From assembly GCA_945928575.1 (NCBI GenBank), contig CAMENP010000004.1, forward strand, positions 1 through 64,000: 64,000 nt of DNA, given 5' to 3'. The position numbers and the translations under genes were made by a program. Of the stretch, positions 1 through 8,334 are shown piece after piece (the first letter of the stretch is position 1; every line of letters starts with the position of its first letter). The notes below the pieces were generated by a model. It saw only the letters and a list, made by a program, of their open reading frames with translations. It did not search any database and was not told the origin of the DNA. Source of the DNA: an uncultured Butyrivibrio sp. Lineage in GTDB: Bacteria; Bacillota; Clostridia; Lachnospirales; Lachnospiraceae.

Positions 1-188
1 ACGGACAGTTCGTATTAGCCGGAAACATTCTTTACAGACAGCGTGGAACAAAGATTCTCCCGGGCGTTAATGTCGGACGTGGTGGCGATGACACATTGTT
101 TGCTACAGCAGACGGTATTGTAAGATTCGAGAGAAAAGGCAGAGACAAGAAGCAGGTTTCTGTATATCCGGTTGCAGCAGAAGAGTAA
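1..188 (+). CDS. rpmA: 50S ribosomal protein L27, C-terminal part
   Basis: The window opens inside a gene whose first full codon is at position 3 and whose TAA is at 186-188. The translation contains [18 protein letters not shown] and then [10 protein letters not shown], the core of bacterial L27, which sits near the peptidyl-transferase centre of the large subunit. The N-terminus lies outside the window. It is followed 70 bp later by obg, the usual rpmA-obg order in Firmicutes. The family match is by recognition of the conserved core and is secure despite truncation. Confidence 0.95.
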   Translation, partial: GQFVLAGNILYRQRGTKILPGVNVGRGGDDTLFATADGIVRFERKGRDKKQVSVYPVAAEE

Positions 189-258
189 AGCAAAGTTTTA
201 TCAAAGCTCCGAATCCATTGGATTTGGAGCTTTCTGTGTTTATGTAAGGAGGCAGCAT

Positions 259-1542
259 ATGTTCGCAGACAGCGCAAAAATATTTATTAAATCAGGCAAG
301 GGCGGCGACGGACACGTAAGTTTCAGACGTGAACTTTTTGTCGCAGCAGGCGGTCCGGACGGCGGTGACGGCGGACGCGGCGGAGATATCATATTTGAAG
401 TTGACAAGGGACTCAATACGCTTGGAGAATTCAGACACACCCGCAAATATGTTGCAGAAAGCGGAGAAGAAGGCGGCAAAAGACTTTGTCACGGCAAGGA
501 TGGCGCCGACCTTATCATCAAGGTTCCGGAAGGAACTATAATAAAAGATGACACTTCAGGCAAAATTATTGCCGATATGTCGGGTGACAATATGAAAGTT
601 ACCATATTAAAAGGCGGACGCGGCGGCAAGGGTAACAAAAATTACGCCACGGCCACAATGCAGGTTCCTAAATATGCCCAGCCCGGACAGCAGGCCAAAG
701 AATTATGGGTAAGACTTGAACTTAAGGTGATAGCGGATGTCGGACTGGTAGGTTTTCCGAATGTCGGAAAATCAACACTTCTTTCAATGGTAAGTAATGC
801 CAAGCCGAAGATTGCCAACTATCATTTTACAACGCTTAATCCTAACCTTGGCGTGGTGGATTTAGACGGCGCGGACGGTTTTGTCATCGCTGATATTCCG
901 GGACTTATAGAGGGCGCATCGGAAGGCGTCGGTCTCGGTCATGAATTTTTAAAGCATATTGAAAGAACCAAAGTTATTATTCATATGGTTGATGCCGCAT
1001 CAAGCGAGGGCAGGGATCCTATAGACGACATCAACAAAATAAATTCGGAATTAAAGGCATATAATGCAGAGCTTGCGGACAAACCGCAGGTAATTGCGGC
1101 CAATAAAATAGATTTGATATATTCGGAGGATGAAGATCCGGTTCAGAAGCTTCGCGATGAGTTTGAACCGAAGGGAATCAAGGTTTTCCCTATTTCGGCG
1201 GCAACAGGCAAGGGGCTTCGGGAACTTCTCTATGCAGTAAGACATCTGCTTGATGAATGTCCGTCGGAACCGGTCGTATATGAGCGTGAATACTATCCGG
1301 AAGAGATGTATGATGACAGCACTCCGATTGACGTATATAAGGCGGATGAGCATGCGTTTGTCATTGAAGGACCGCGTGTCGACAGAATGCTTGGGTATAC
1401 GAATCTGGATGATGAAAAGGGATTCTCATTCTTCCAGAAATTCATGAAAGAGCAGGGAATAATCGAGAAGCTTGAAGAACTCGGTATTGAGGAGGGCGAC
1501 ACGGTTTATCTCGGCGATTTGGAATTTGACTATTACAGATAA
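259..1542 (+). CDS. obg: GTPase Obg/CgtA
   Basis: A ribosome-associated GTPase of 427 residues, acting in late 50S assembly and stress signalling. The glycine-rich Obg fold occupies about residues 1-158 (repeated GG pairs at 31-42 and 119-123), the G domain follows with the Walker A loop GFPNVGKST at 165-173 and an NKID base-recognition motif, and a C-terminal OCT domain fills roughly the last 80 residues. The open frame extends upstream to 172, but ATG 259 is chosen because AAGGAGG lies at 246-252 and MFADSAKIFIKSGKGGDGHV is the standard Obg start. It follows rpmA and is 14 bp from yhbY. Confidence 0.97.
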   Translation: MFADSAKIFIKSGKGGDGHVSFRRELFVAAGGPDGGDGGRGGDIIFEVDKGLNTLGEFRHTRKYVAESGEEGGKRLCHGKDGADLIIKVPEGTIIKDDTSGKIIADMSGDNMKVTILKGGRGGKGNKNYATATMQVPKYAQPGQQAKELWVRLELKVIADVGLVGFPNVGKSTLLSMVSNAKPKIANYHFTTLNPNLGVVDLDGADGFVIADIPGLIEGASEGVGLGHEFLKHIERTKVIIHMVDAASSEGRDPIDDINKINSELKAYNAELADKPQVIAANKIDLIYSEDEDPVQKLRDEFEPKGIKVFPISAATGKGLRELLYAVRHLLDECPSEPVVYEREYYPEEMYDDSTPIDVYKADEHAFVIEGPRVDRMLGYTNLDDEKGFSFFQKFMKEQGIIEKLEELGIEEGDTVYLGDLEFDYYR

Positions 1543-1556
1543 CAGGAGGATAATAT

Positions 1557-1871
1557 ATGACAACCAAACAGCGCGCGTATTTAAAAGGTCTTGCCATGAC
1601 AACCGAACCGATTTTTCAGTGCGGCAAGAGTTCAATAACACCGGAATTTGTCAATGCGGTGTCGGAGGCACTTGAGAAAAGAGAACTTATAAAGATAAGT
1701 GTTCTTCAGAACTGCGCAGACGATCCGAAAGAACTCGGAGTGATACTTGCGGAACGTACACGTTCACAGCTTGTACAGGTAATCGGAAAGAAAATTGTAT
1801 TATACAAACAGGCCAAGGATGAAAAGCATCGTAAGATAGAACTTCCGAAGGCCGGCAAAAAGCAGGCATAA
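1557..1871 (+). CDS. yhbY: YhbY-family CRM-domain RNA-binding protein
   Basis: A small protein of 104 residues forming one CRM/YhbY domain, which binds pre-50S ribosomal particles. It starts MTTKQRAYLKGLAMTTEPIF, where the YLKGLA segment is typical of the family, and has a basic C-terminal tail (KHRKIELPKAGKKQA). AGGAGG at 1543-1548 supports the ATG at 1557. It sits between obg and nadD, an arrangement common in Clostridia, and ends one base before the nadD start, so the two are probably co-translated. Confidence 0.93.
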   Translation: MTTKQRAYLKGLAMTTEPIFQCGKSSITPEFVNAVSEALEKRELIKISVLQNCADDPKELGVILAERTRSQLVQVIGKKIVLYKQAKDEKHRKIELPKAGKKQA

Positions 1872-1872
1872 T

Positions 1873-2487
1873 ATGGATGTAACCGGTAAAATCGGCATAC
1901 TCGGTGGTACTTTTGACCCGATTCATATGGCGCATCTTAAGCTTGCGGAGTACGCATTGTCGGAGCTTAATCTGACGAAGGTTATTTTTATCCCGGCAGC
2001 AATCCCGCCGCACAAAAGAAACCGTATGATAACTGATAGCGAACACAGGCTTAATATGACAAAGCTTGCAATCAGTTATAACGACGGATTTGAAGTTTCT
2101 GACATGGAGCTTAAGATGGATGGCGCATCATATACGGCGAGGACTTTAAGTATCCTGTATGAAGAAAATACGAACCTCTGTTTTATACTGGGTGCGGATT
2201 CGTATATGGCGCTTGATACATGGTTCCACCCTGAGATAATAATGGCAAAAGCAGAAATAGCCTGTGCATGCAGGGATGGAATACCGACTGCTAAGCTTGA
2301 GCGTAAGGCCGATGAGTACGGTACAAAATACGGTGCGGTTACGCATTTTTTGAGCATGCCCGATACCGATATAAGTTCCACAATGCTAAGACAGATGATT
2401 TCTGAAGGCAAAGATGTAACACAGTATATACCGGAACGGGTTATGGAATATATCCGGACAAATAATTTATATACAAAGCAGGTATAA
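1873..2487 (+). CDS. nadD: nicotinate-nucleotide adenylyltransferase
   Basis: Joins nicotinate mononucleotide and ATP to give deamido-NAD in NAD synthesis. The 204-residue protein has the nucleotidyltransferase signature GGTFDPIHMAHL at 11-22, whose His18 and His21 form the HxxH catalytic pair, and the C-terminal ISSTMLRQMI segment matching the ISSTxxR phosphate-binding motif. Length is normal. It begins one base after yhbY and is followed after 4 bp by yqeK, the conserved nadD-yqeK-rsfS order of Firmicutes. Confidence 0.95.
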   Translation: MDVTGKIGILGGTFDPIHMAHLKLAEYALSELNLTKVIFIPAAIPPHKRNRMITDSEHRLNMTKLAISYNDGFEVSDMELKMDGASYTARTLSILYEENTNLCFILGADSYMALDTWFHPEIIMAKAEIACACRDGIPTAKLERKADEYGTKYGAVTHFLSMPDTDISSTMLRQMISEGKDVTQYIPERVMEYIRTNNLYTKQV

Positions 2488-2491
2488 TATT

Positions 2492-3082
2492 ATGGCAAAA
2501 TATGATTTTGATGCGATAAGACACAAACTTTCAAAATATATTGATGAAAGCCGTATGACACATACACTCGGCGTTATGTATACGGCGGCTGCACTGGCGA
2601 TGCATTATGCACCTGAGGGCGCAGAGGACGAGCTGCTTAGTCAGGCGATGATTGCCGGACTTCTTCATGATAATGCGAAGTGCATGAGTGATGCGCAGAT
2701 GCTTGAAAAAGCGCTGAAACATTCAATTGATGTTACCGAGAGTGAACGCGATAATCCTTTTCTGCTTCACGGCAAACTTGGTGCCTATTATGCGGCTCAC
2801 AGGTACGGAGTGGAGGATGAAGCGGTTTTAAGCGCAATAACGTGGCATACAACCGGAAGACCGGATATGACACTTCTCGAAAAAATCGTATTTACGGCAG
2901 ATTATATGGAGCCGGGAAGAACCAAACAGCCGAATCTTGCCTATATCAGAAGACTTGCTTTTGAGGATATTGACAGATGTGTGTATGTTATATCTGATGA
3001 TACACTTAATTACCTTAAGGGCAAGAAAAAATGCATAGATGAAATGACGGTAAAGACAAGGGATTTTTATAAAGACAAATAG
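2492..3082 (+). CDS. yqeK: YqeK HD-domain hydrolase (symmetrical Ap4A hydrolase type)
   Basis: A 196-residue HD-superfamily phosphohydrolase. The metal-binding pair is in GLLHDNAK (His59-Asp60), with further His residues in LLHGKLGAYYA and in the AITWHTTGRPDM segment, which are the other metal ligands of the family. Related YqeK proteins hydrolyse diadenosine tetraphosphate to ADP. It lies between nadD and rsfS, as in Bacillus. The substrate assignment is from family knowledge; the HD fold is seen directly. Confidence 0.92.
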   Translation: MAKYDFDAIRHKLSKYIDESRMTHTLGVMYTAAALAMHYAPEGAEDELLSQAMIAGLLHDNAKCMSDAQMLEKALKHSIDVTESERDNPFLLHGKLGAYYAAHRYGVEDEAVLSAITWHTTGRPDMTLLEKIVFTADYMEPGRTKQPNLAYIRRLAFEDIDRCVYVISDDTLNYLKGKKKCIDEMTVKTRDFYKDK

Positions 3083-3098
3083 GAAGGGAAACTGCTTT

Positions 3099-3446
3099 AT
3101 GAGTTCAAAAGACATTCTTAAAACGGCATATGAAGCCATAAGCGATAAAAAAGGCGAAAACACAAGGATAATTGATATATCAAAGGTATCGGTGATTGCG
3201 GATTATTTTATAGTTACCAACGGAAGTAATGTAAACCAGGTTCAGGCGATTGCGGACAGCGTGGAAGAGAAACTTCTTGAAGCCGGTGTCAAATTAAAAC
3301 AGGTTGAGGGTAATAATAATTCGGGTTGGATCCTTATGGATTTCGGTGATGTAATTGTACATGTTTTTTCAAAAGAAGAGCGTTTCTTCTACGATCTTGA
3401 GAGAATCTGGAGCGATGGAACCAACGTTGAAATAGAGGATTTGTAA
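3099..3446 (+). CDS. rsfS: ribosome silencing factor RsfS
   Basis: A 115-residue Iojap/RsfS protein, which binds L14 on the 50S subunit and blocks subunit joining when nutrients are short. The family core is visible as DYFIVTNGSNVNQVQAIA followed by GWILMDFGDVIVHVF. AGGAAGGG upstream serves as ribosome site. Its stop overlaps the folC start by one base (TAATG), so ribosome-assembly and folate genes look translationally coupled here. Confidence 0.95.
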   Translation: MSSKDILKTAYEAISDKKGENTRIIDISKVSVIADYFIVTNGSNVNQVQAIADSVEEKLLEAGVKLKQVEGNNNSGWILMDFGDVIVHVFSKEERFFYDLERIWSDGTNVEIEDL

Positions 3447-4720
3447 TGAACTATAGTGAAACGACAGAATATCTTGACAGTCTTAACGGTCTTGGAAGCA
3501 GGCCGGGTCTTGAGAATATTTCCGAATTATTAAAAAGATTGGGAAACCCGCAGAATAAGGTGCGGGCTGTTCATATTGCAGGCACCAACGGAAAAGGCTC
3601 CGTGGGTGCTTTCTTAACATCTGTGCTTACCATGGCCGGTTACAGAGTCGGACGATATTGTTCACCGGCTGTATTTGATCCGCTTGAGATCATATCGTTT
3701 AACGGAGTCAATATAAGTGAAGATGATTTTGCGGGAGTAATAACGGATACGGTGTTCGTGTGTGACAGTAATCTTTGTCCTACAAGGTTTGAGATAGAGA
3801 CGGCGGCGGCATTTATGTTTTTTGACCGCATGAAATGTGATATTGCCATTGTTGAATGTGGTATGGGTGGTGAACTCGATGCGACCAACGTCATGTCGGA
3901 TGTTATCTGCTCTGTGATCACACCGGTGTCGATGGATCATATGTCGTTCTTAGGTGATACCATTGAGAAAATAGCGGAATGTAAAGCCGGAATAATTCAG
4001 TCCGGTGCGGATGTAGTTGCATATAAGGATGAAAGATATTCATCCGTTTTATCGAAGCATGCCGCGCAGGCAAAAAGTGATATATATTATATAGATGATA
4101 AGGATGTAATCTGTAATACCGATGTAAATGAAATTGTTTTCAGTTATCACAGTTATAAGGATATCAGGCTCAATACGTCGGCAGCATATCAGACCGTCAA
4201 CGGCGCGATCGCATTGGAAGTTATGGATCGCCTTAAGCATAAAGGATATGATCTGACTGATGATATAATAAGAGCCGGAATGTACAATATGAAGTGGCCG
4301 GGAAGGTTTGAAGTTCTTAATGATAACAAAAAGACATTTATTCTTGACGGCGCCCATAATCCGGCCGGAGCAGCAGCTTTTGCTGACAGTTACCGCAGAA
4401 TTTACGGCGATGAGAAATCCGTGATTATACTTGCAATGTTCAAAGATAAGGATACCCGCGGAGTGTTGGATCATATCATTCCTTTGGCAGATTCGGTTAT
4501 AACGACAATGGCGCCCGATAATCCGCGTTCTTTTCCTGCTAAAGACCTTGCAGAATATATCAAAAAATATTATGATATAGAAGTTGGATATGAGACAGAT
4601 ATTTATAAGGCAGTGTCACGTGCTTTTGATACGGCCGGTGAGAATAAAGTCATAGCATGTGGCTCATTGGCACATCTTGCTTCGGTGAAGGAGGCTTACA
4701 GAGAATATGGACAAAGATAA
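3446..4720 (+). CDS. folC: folylpolyglutamate synthase / dihydrofolate synthase
   Basis: Adds glutamate to dihydropteroate or folates. The 424-residue Mur-ligase-like protein has the P-loop [15 protein letters not shown] near residues 43-57, the central [13 protein letters not shown] segment and the C-terminal [11 protein letters not shown] motif characteristic of FolC. The start overlaps rsfS by one base and the end overlaps folE by 14 bases, indicating a tight operon. Because folP and folE follow, the dihydrofolate synthase activity is probably the relevant one; that is inference from context. Confidence 0.95.
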   Translation: MNYSETTEYLDSLNGLGSRPGLENISELLKRLGNPQNKVRAVHIAGTNGKGSVGAFLTSVLTMAGYRVGRYCSPAVFDPLEIISFNGVNISEDDFAGVITDTVFVCDSNLCPTRFEIETAAAFMFFDRMKCDIAIVECGMGGELDATNVMSDVICSVITPVSMDHMSFLGDTIEKIAECKAGIIQSGADVVAYKDERYSSVLSKHAAQAKSDIYYIDDKDVICNTDVNEIVFSYHSYKDIRLNTSAAYQTVNGAIALEVMDRLKHKGYDLTDDIIRAGMYNMKWPGRFEVLNDNKKTFILDGAHNPAGAAAFADSYRRIYGDEKSVIILAMFKDKDTRGVLDHIIPLADSVITTMAPDNPRSFPAKDLAEYIKKYYDIEVGYETDIYKAVSRAFDTAGENKVIACGSLAHLASVKEAYREYGQR

Positions 4721-5264
4721 AATAAAACAGGGTGTACAGCTTATAATAGAAGGAATTGGTGAAGATGCGGCAAGGGAAGGTCTTGTTGAGACACCTGACA
4801 GAATTGCCAGAATGTACGAGGAGATTTTTGCCGGTCTCAATGAAGACGCATCTGTGCACCTTAGTAAAACTTTTTCAACCCAGAATACGGATATGATAAT
4901 TGAAAAGGATATAACATTTTATTCAATGTGTGAGCATCATTTTCTTCCTTTTTACGGAAAAGCGCATATTGCATATATTCCAAACGGACGTGTAGCGGGC
5001 TTAAGCAAGCTTGCCAGGACGGTAGAGGTATACGCCAGAAGACCGCAGCTTCAGGAGCGTATGACCGTGCAGATTGCCAATGCGATCATGGAAAACCTTG
5101 ATGCCAAGGGTGCAATGGTTATTATTGAGGCTGAACATATGTGTATGACGATGCGTGGAATCAAGAAACCGGGAAGCCGTACGGTAACCATTTCTTCCAA
5201 AGGAATATTTACTGATGATGCGGAACTTCGCAATACTTTTTTGACAATGGCAGGTGTTAGATAA
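4707..5264 (+). CDS. folE: GTP cyclohydrolase I
   Basis: First committed enzyme of folate synthesis, converting GTP to dihydroneopterin triphosphate. The 185-residue protein shows the zinc/substrate site [19 protein letters not shown] and the second zinc cysteine in [17 protein letters not shown], both essential in FolE-I. The ATG lies inside the end of folC with GGAGG-like sequence in folC codons upstream. It overlaps folP by one base. It is the zinc-dependent FolE-I type, not the alternative FolE2. Confidence 0.96.
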   Translation: MDKDKIKQGVQLIIEGIGEDAAREGLVETPDRIARMYEEIFAGLNEDASVHLSKTFSTQNTDMIIEKDITFYSMCEHHFLPFYGKAHIAYIPNGRVAGLSKLARTVEVYARRPQLQERMTVQIANAIMENLDAKGAMVIIEAEHMCMTMRGIKKPGSRTVTISSKGIFTDDAELRNTFLTMAGVR

Positions 5265-6073
5265 TGATTATAGGAAACAGAAATTACGATGAAAAACATA
5301 CTCATATAATGGGAATACTCAATGTTACTCCGGATTCTTTTTCTGACGGGGGCCGGTATAATAATAAAGAAGCAGCACTTAAGCATGCACTTGATATGAT
5401 AAATGACGGTGCTGATATCATTGATATCGGTGGAGAATCAACCAGGCCGGGATATACGATGATTTCCGATGAGGAGGAAATAGAAAGAGTATGCCCGATC
5501 ATTGAACTGATTAAGAAGGAAACGGATATTGTTATTTCACTTGATACATATAAAAGTAAAGTCGCAAGGGCGGGACTTGCAAGCGGCGCCGACCTGATAA
5601 ACGATATATGGGGACTTAAATATGACCTGGATATGGCATCGGTTATCGCAGAGGCTGATGTTCCATGTTGTCTTATGCACAACAGAGACACTGATAAGAA
5701 TCCATATTTTGATTTTATGAATGATTATATCGATGATATGAAGGAATGCGTAAGACTCGCACACGAAGCGGGGATATCGGATGATAAGATAATCCTGGAT
5801 CCGGGTGTCGGATTTGGTAAGGATTACACGCAGAACCTTCAGGTAATCAAGTATCTTGACAGATTATCGGATATCGGATATCCGGTTCTTTTGGGAACCT
5901 CGCGTAAATCCGTTGTCGGTCTTACACTTGACCTCCCAAAGGATGAGAGAGTGGAGGGAACAATCGCAACTTCCGTAATCGGAGCGATGAATCATTGCAT
6001 GTTTGTAAGAGTGCATGATGTCAAAGAAAATTATCGTGCTGTTAAGATGACGGAAGCGATAATGAATTCGTAA
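5264..6073 (+). CDS. folP: dihydropteroate synthase
   Basis: Condenses p-aminobenzoate with dihydropterin pyrophosphate; it is the sulfonamide target. The 269-residue TIM-barrel shows both signatures: MGILNVTPDSFSDGG near the N-terminus and DIGGESTRPGYT about 30 residues later. DPGVGFGKD and GTSRKS mark the rest of the pterin site. The start overlaps the end of folE by one base and the gene lies 12 bp before folBK, so the whole pteridine branch is one transcription unit. Confidence 0.96.
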   Translation: MIIGNRNYDEKHTHIMGILNVTPDSFSDGGRYNNKEAALKHALDMINDGADIIDIGGESTRPGYTMISDEEEIERVCPIIELIKKETDIVISLDTYKSKVARAGLASGADLINDIWGLKYDLDMASVIAEADVPCCLMHNRDTDKNPYFDFMNDYIDDMKECVRLAHEAGISDDKIILDPGVGFGKDYTQNLQVIKYLDRLSDIGYPVLLGTSRKSVVGLTLDLPKDERVEGTIATSVIGAMNHCMFVRVHDVKENYRAVKMTEAIMNS

Positions 6074-6085
6074 GGGCGGTGTGCA

Positions 6086-6913
6086 ATGGATACTATATCA
6101 ATAGATAAATTAAAAATATATTGTAATCATGGTGTGTTCAGGAATGAACAGATAAACGGTCAGAATTTCTATGTATCAGCCAAGCTTGGCGTGGATACAT
6201 ATCCGGCGGGTGTTACGGACGAACTCGATAAATCCGTTAATTATGCCGAGTTAAGCCATGTTATCACAGATTACATGCAAAATAACAGATATAATCTTAT
6301 AGAGGCGGTTGCCAACAATCTTGCAGCACATATTTTTGAATACTCGAATCTTATACGCGAACTGACTCTTACTATATATAAACCTGAGGCGCCTATCGGA
6401 CTTCCGTTTGAGAACGTATCGGTTACAATAACACGTAAATGGCACACGGCATATATAGCACTCGGTTCCAATATTGGCGATTCGATGCTCATAATAAAAA
6501 GTGCTTTGGATGCTATGCGTAATAATAAAGCAATCAGAGTCATTAAAGAATCATCTCTGATAACCACAAAACCTTACGGTGGGGTTGAGCAGCCTGATTT
6601 TATCAATGGTGTTGTACAGATTGATACATACCTTGAACCGGATAATCTGTTGACATATCTTAACGGATTGGAAAAAGAGGCCGGAAGAACACGAGAAATA
6701 CATTGGGGTCCCAGAACACTTGATCTTGATATTCTGTTATATGACGAACAGATTATCAATACCTCAAGGCTTACCGTGCCGCATATAGATATGGCCAACC
6801 GTTTCTTCGTTCTTGAGCCATTATGTGAGATAGCGCCATACGCATATAATGCAAGACTTAACCGGACAGCGGCAGAACTTCTTTATGAATTAAAAAACAG
6901 AGCAGTAAGATAA
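6086..6913 (+). CDS. folBK: bifunctional dihydroneopterin aldolase / HPPK
   Basis: A 275-residue fusion carrying two successive folate steps. Residues 1 to about 118 are FolB (KLKIYCNHGVFRNEQINGQ and YNLIEAVANNLA), which cleaves dihydroneopterin. From about 122 onward is FolK, 6-hydroxymethyl-dihydropterin pyrophosphokinase, with YIALGSNIGD, the GRTREIHWGPR loop and the RTLDLDILLYD signature. Such fusions occur in Clostridia and Streptococcus. GGCGG precedes the ATG. It ends the left-hand + strand block and is followed directly by a strong hairpin. Confidence 0.95.
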   Translation: MDTISIDKLKIYCNHGVFRNEQINGQNFYVSAKLGVDTYPAGVTDELDKSVNYAELSHVITDYMQNNRYNLIEAVANNLAAHIFEYSNLIRELTLTIYKPEAPIGLPFENVSVTITRKWHTAYIALGSNIGDSMLIIKSALDAMRNNKAIRVIKESSLITTKPYGGVEQPDFINGVVQIDTYLEPDNLLTYLNGLEKEAGRTREIHWGPRTLDLDILLYDEQIINTSRLTVPHIDMANRFFVLEPLCEIAPYAYNARLNRTAAELLYELKNRAVR

Positions 6914-6960
6914 ATAACAGACAGCAGAATGAGGATTACCTCAAAATGCTGTCTGTTATT
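6913..6960. terminator. two-way terminator between folBK and lexA
   Basis: A perfect 14-bp stem, AATAACAGACAGCA at 6913-6926 pairing with TGCTGTCTGTTATT at 6947-6960, lies between the convergent ends of folBK (+) and lexA (-). A/T runs flank both sides, so it can stop transcription from either direction. Confidence 0.85.
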
Positions 6961-6969
6961 GTATAAATA

Positions 6970-7587
6970 TCAGATACCGATTCTTATCAGACCGATTACC
7001 TTACCTATAATAGTACAATGATCAACAATAATCGGCTCCATGTAATCATTCTCGGGCTGAAGTCTGTAATGACCGTTCTCTTTATAAAATGTCTTAACTG
7101 TAGCCGAATCATCGACAAGAGCCACAACCATTTCGCCGTTCGATGCCGTGCTGCGTCTGGCAACGATTATAGCATCACCGGGAAGTATTCCCGCATTAAT
7201 CATGCTTTCTCCCTTGACCTTAAGCATAAAAAGTTCTTCATTCGGTACCATATCAACCGGTACAGGGTAGTAGTCAACAATATTCTCAACTGCCAGAAGA
7301 GGCTGCCCTGCAGCTACAGTTCCGACAATAGGAATATTAACAACGTCGCGGCGTGTAATTGCAAAATCATCATCGGTAATCTCGATGGCACGCTGTTTGG
7401 TAGAATCCCTTCTGATATAACCGTTCTTCTCAAGTGTTTCCAGATGTGCATGTACACTTGAAGTGGATTTAAGATTGACAGCTTCACAGATCTCCCTTAC
7501 CGATGGAGGGTATCCCTTGGCAAGAATCTGCTCTTTAATAAATTCAAGAATCTCCTGCTGTTTAGTAGTAATCTTTCCGTTAGCCAT
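6970..7587 (-). CDS. lexA: LexA repressor
   Basis: SOS repressor and self-cleaving protease of 205 residues. The N-terminal winged helix (about 1-70) contains PPSVREICEAVNLKSTSSVH as recognition region. The cleavage bond is Ala93-Gly94 in VGTVAAGQP, and the Ser-Lys dyad is Ser128 (KGESM) and Lys165 (TVKTF). AAGGAGA upstream of ATG 7587 fixes the start. It is divergent from a yneA-like gene, with three LexA boxes in the shared intergenic region, so it is almost certainly autoregulated. Confidence 0.97.
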   Translation of the reverse strand: MANGKITTKQQEILEFIKEQILAKGYPPSVREICEAVNLKSTSSVHAHLETLEKNGYIRRDSTKQRAIEITDDDFAITRRDVVNIPIVGTVAAGQPLLAVENIVDYYPVPVDMVPNEELFMLKVKGESMINAGILPGDAIIVARRSTASNGEMVVALVDDSATVKTFYKENGHYRLQPENDYMEPIIVDHCTIIGKVIGLIRIGI

Positions 7588-7680
7588 ATGTAATCTCCTT
7601 ATTCTGTGTATATCTGACAGACTGTAAAATTCTTTAAATCTATATTATCACATATCAGCAATAAAAGCAAACAAAAGTTC

Positions 7681-7694
7681 CGAAAAAATGTTCG
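7681..7694. promoter_or_regulatory. LexA (SOS) box 1
   Basis: CGAAAAAATGTTCG matches the Bacillus/Clostridium SOS box CGAAC-N4-GTTCG at all but one half-site base (A for C at position 5). It is the box closest to lexA and lies upstream of a lexA -10-like GATAAT, fitting autorepression. Confidence 0.7.
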
Positions 7695-7703
7695 CTTTTT
7701 GTA

Positions 7704-7732
7704 TTGACAAACGTCTGTTCGAGTGGTATTAT
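7704..7732 (+). promoter_or_regulatory. promoter of the yneA-like gene
   Basis: Consensus -35 TTGACA (7704-7709), a 17-bp spacer and -10 TATTAT (7727-7732). LexA box 2 lies across the spacer and box 3 lies just downstream of the expected start site, giving an SOS-regulated promoter. Confidence 0.85.
7708..7721. promoter_or_regulatory. LexA (SOS) box 2
   Basis: CAAACGTCTGTTCG differs from CGAAC-N4-GTTCG at one half-site position. It overlaps the last bases of the yneA -35 hexamer and fills most of the spacer, so bound LexA would block that promoter. Confidence 0.8.
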
Positions 7733-7742
7733 GACAATACAT

Positions 7743-7756
7743 CGAACAGATATTCG
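7743..7756. promoter_or_regulatory. LexA (SOS) box 3
   Basis: CGAACAGATATTCG matches the SOS box with one mismatch in the right half (A for G). It lies about 11 bp after the yneA -10, over the transcription start region. Confidence 0.78.
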
Positions 7757-7794
7757 ATAATGATACGATTTTCGGGAAACCAGGAGGTATACAT

Positions 7795-8133
7795 ATGACA
7801 GCAATTACTAAACGAAGCACGATCGGTTCTTATAAGGCATTGATTTTTGCTGTATTATTTTGTATTATGTTAATTTCTTTTGTATTGGGCAGTGTAATTG
7901 TCAAAGGTCAGAGTAAGAGACATGCCTCACCATCAGATACATATTTTACTAATATTACGGTTGACGAAGGAGATACACTCTGGTCGATAGCACAGGCGAA
8001 TATTGATTATAATTATTGTGACAGCATATATGATTATATGGAACAGTTGAAGGATATCAATAACCTGACGACTGATGACATACATGCAGGAGACAGCATG
8101 ATTGTGGTATATTATGCAGATTCTGTTAATTAA
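7795..8133 (+). CDS. YneA-like SOS division inhibitor (membrane, LysM)
   Basis: A 112-residue protein with one membrane segment (about residues 16-35, rich in I, L, F and V) and an extracellular LysM domain (about 55-108, beginning VDEGDTLWSIAQANI). This is the architecture of Bacillus YneA, which stops division during SOS by acting outside the membrane. The CAGGAGGTATACAT ribosome site supports ATG 7795. The divergent position from lexA and the LexA-covered promoter strengthen the call; sequence identity to YneA itself is weak by eye, so no symbol is given. Confidence 0.82.
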   Translation: MTAITKRSTIGSYKALIFAVLFCIMLISFVLGSVIVKGQSKRHASPSDTYFTNITVDEGDTLWSIAQANIDYNYCDSIYDYMEQLKDINNLTTDDIHAGDSMIVVYYADSVN

Positions 8134-8177
8134 TTTGCCACCCCTTAAACCGCCGGTTTAATCCCGGCATATATTTA

Positions 8178-8206
8178 CCGGCACGTATAATGCGTGCCGG
8201 ATTTTT
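8178..8206 (+). terminator. terminator after the yneA-like gene
   Basis: CCGGCACG (8178-8185) pairs with CGTGCCGG (8193-8200) around a 7-base loop and is followed by ATTTTT. This is a clear intrinsic terminator on the + strand. Confidence 0.85.
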
Positions 8207-8334
8207 AATAACATAAATTATAATCTGATCTTTTTGATAAGGTATATGCAATTTTTATTTTTTTTGATATAATTATATTATTAATTTTTAATACGATCTG
8301 CTTTATATTGGCAGATAATCTGAAAGGGAATATT

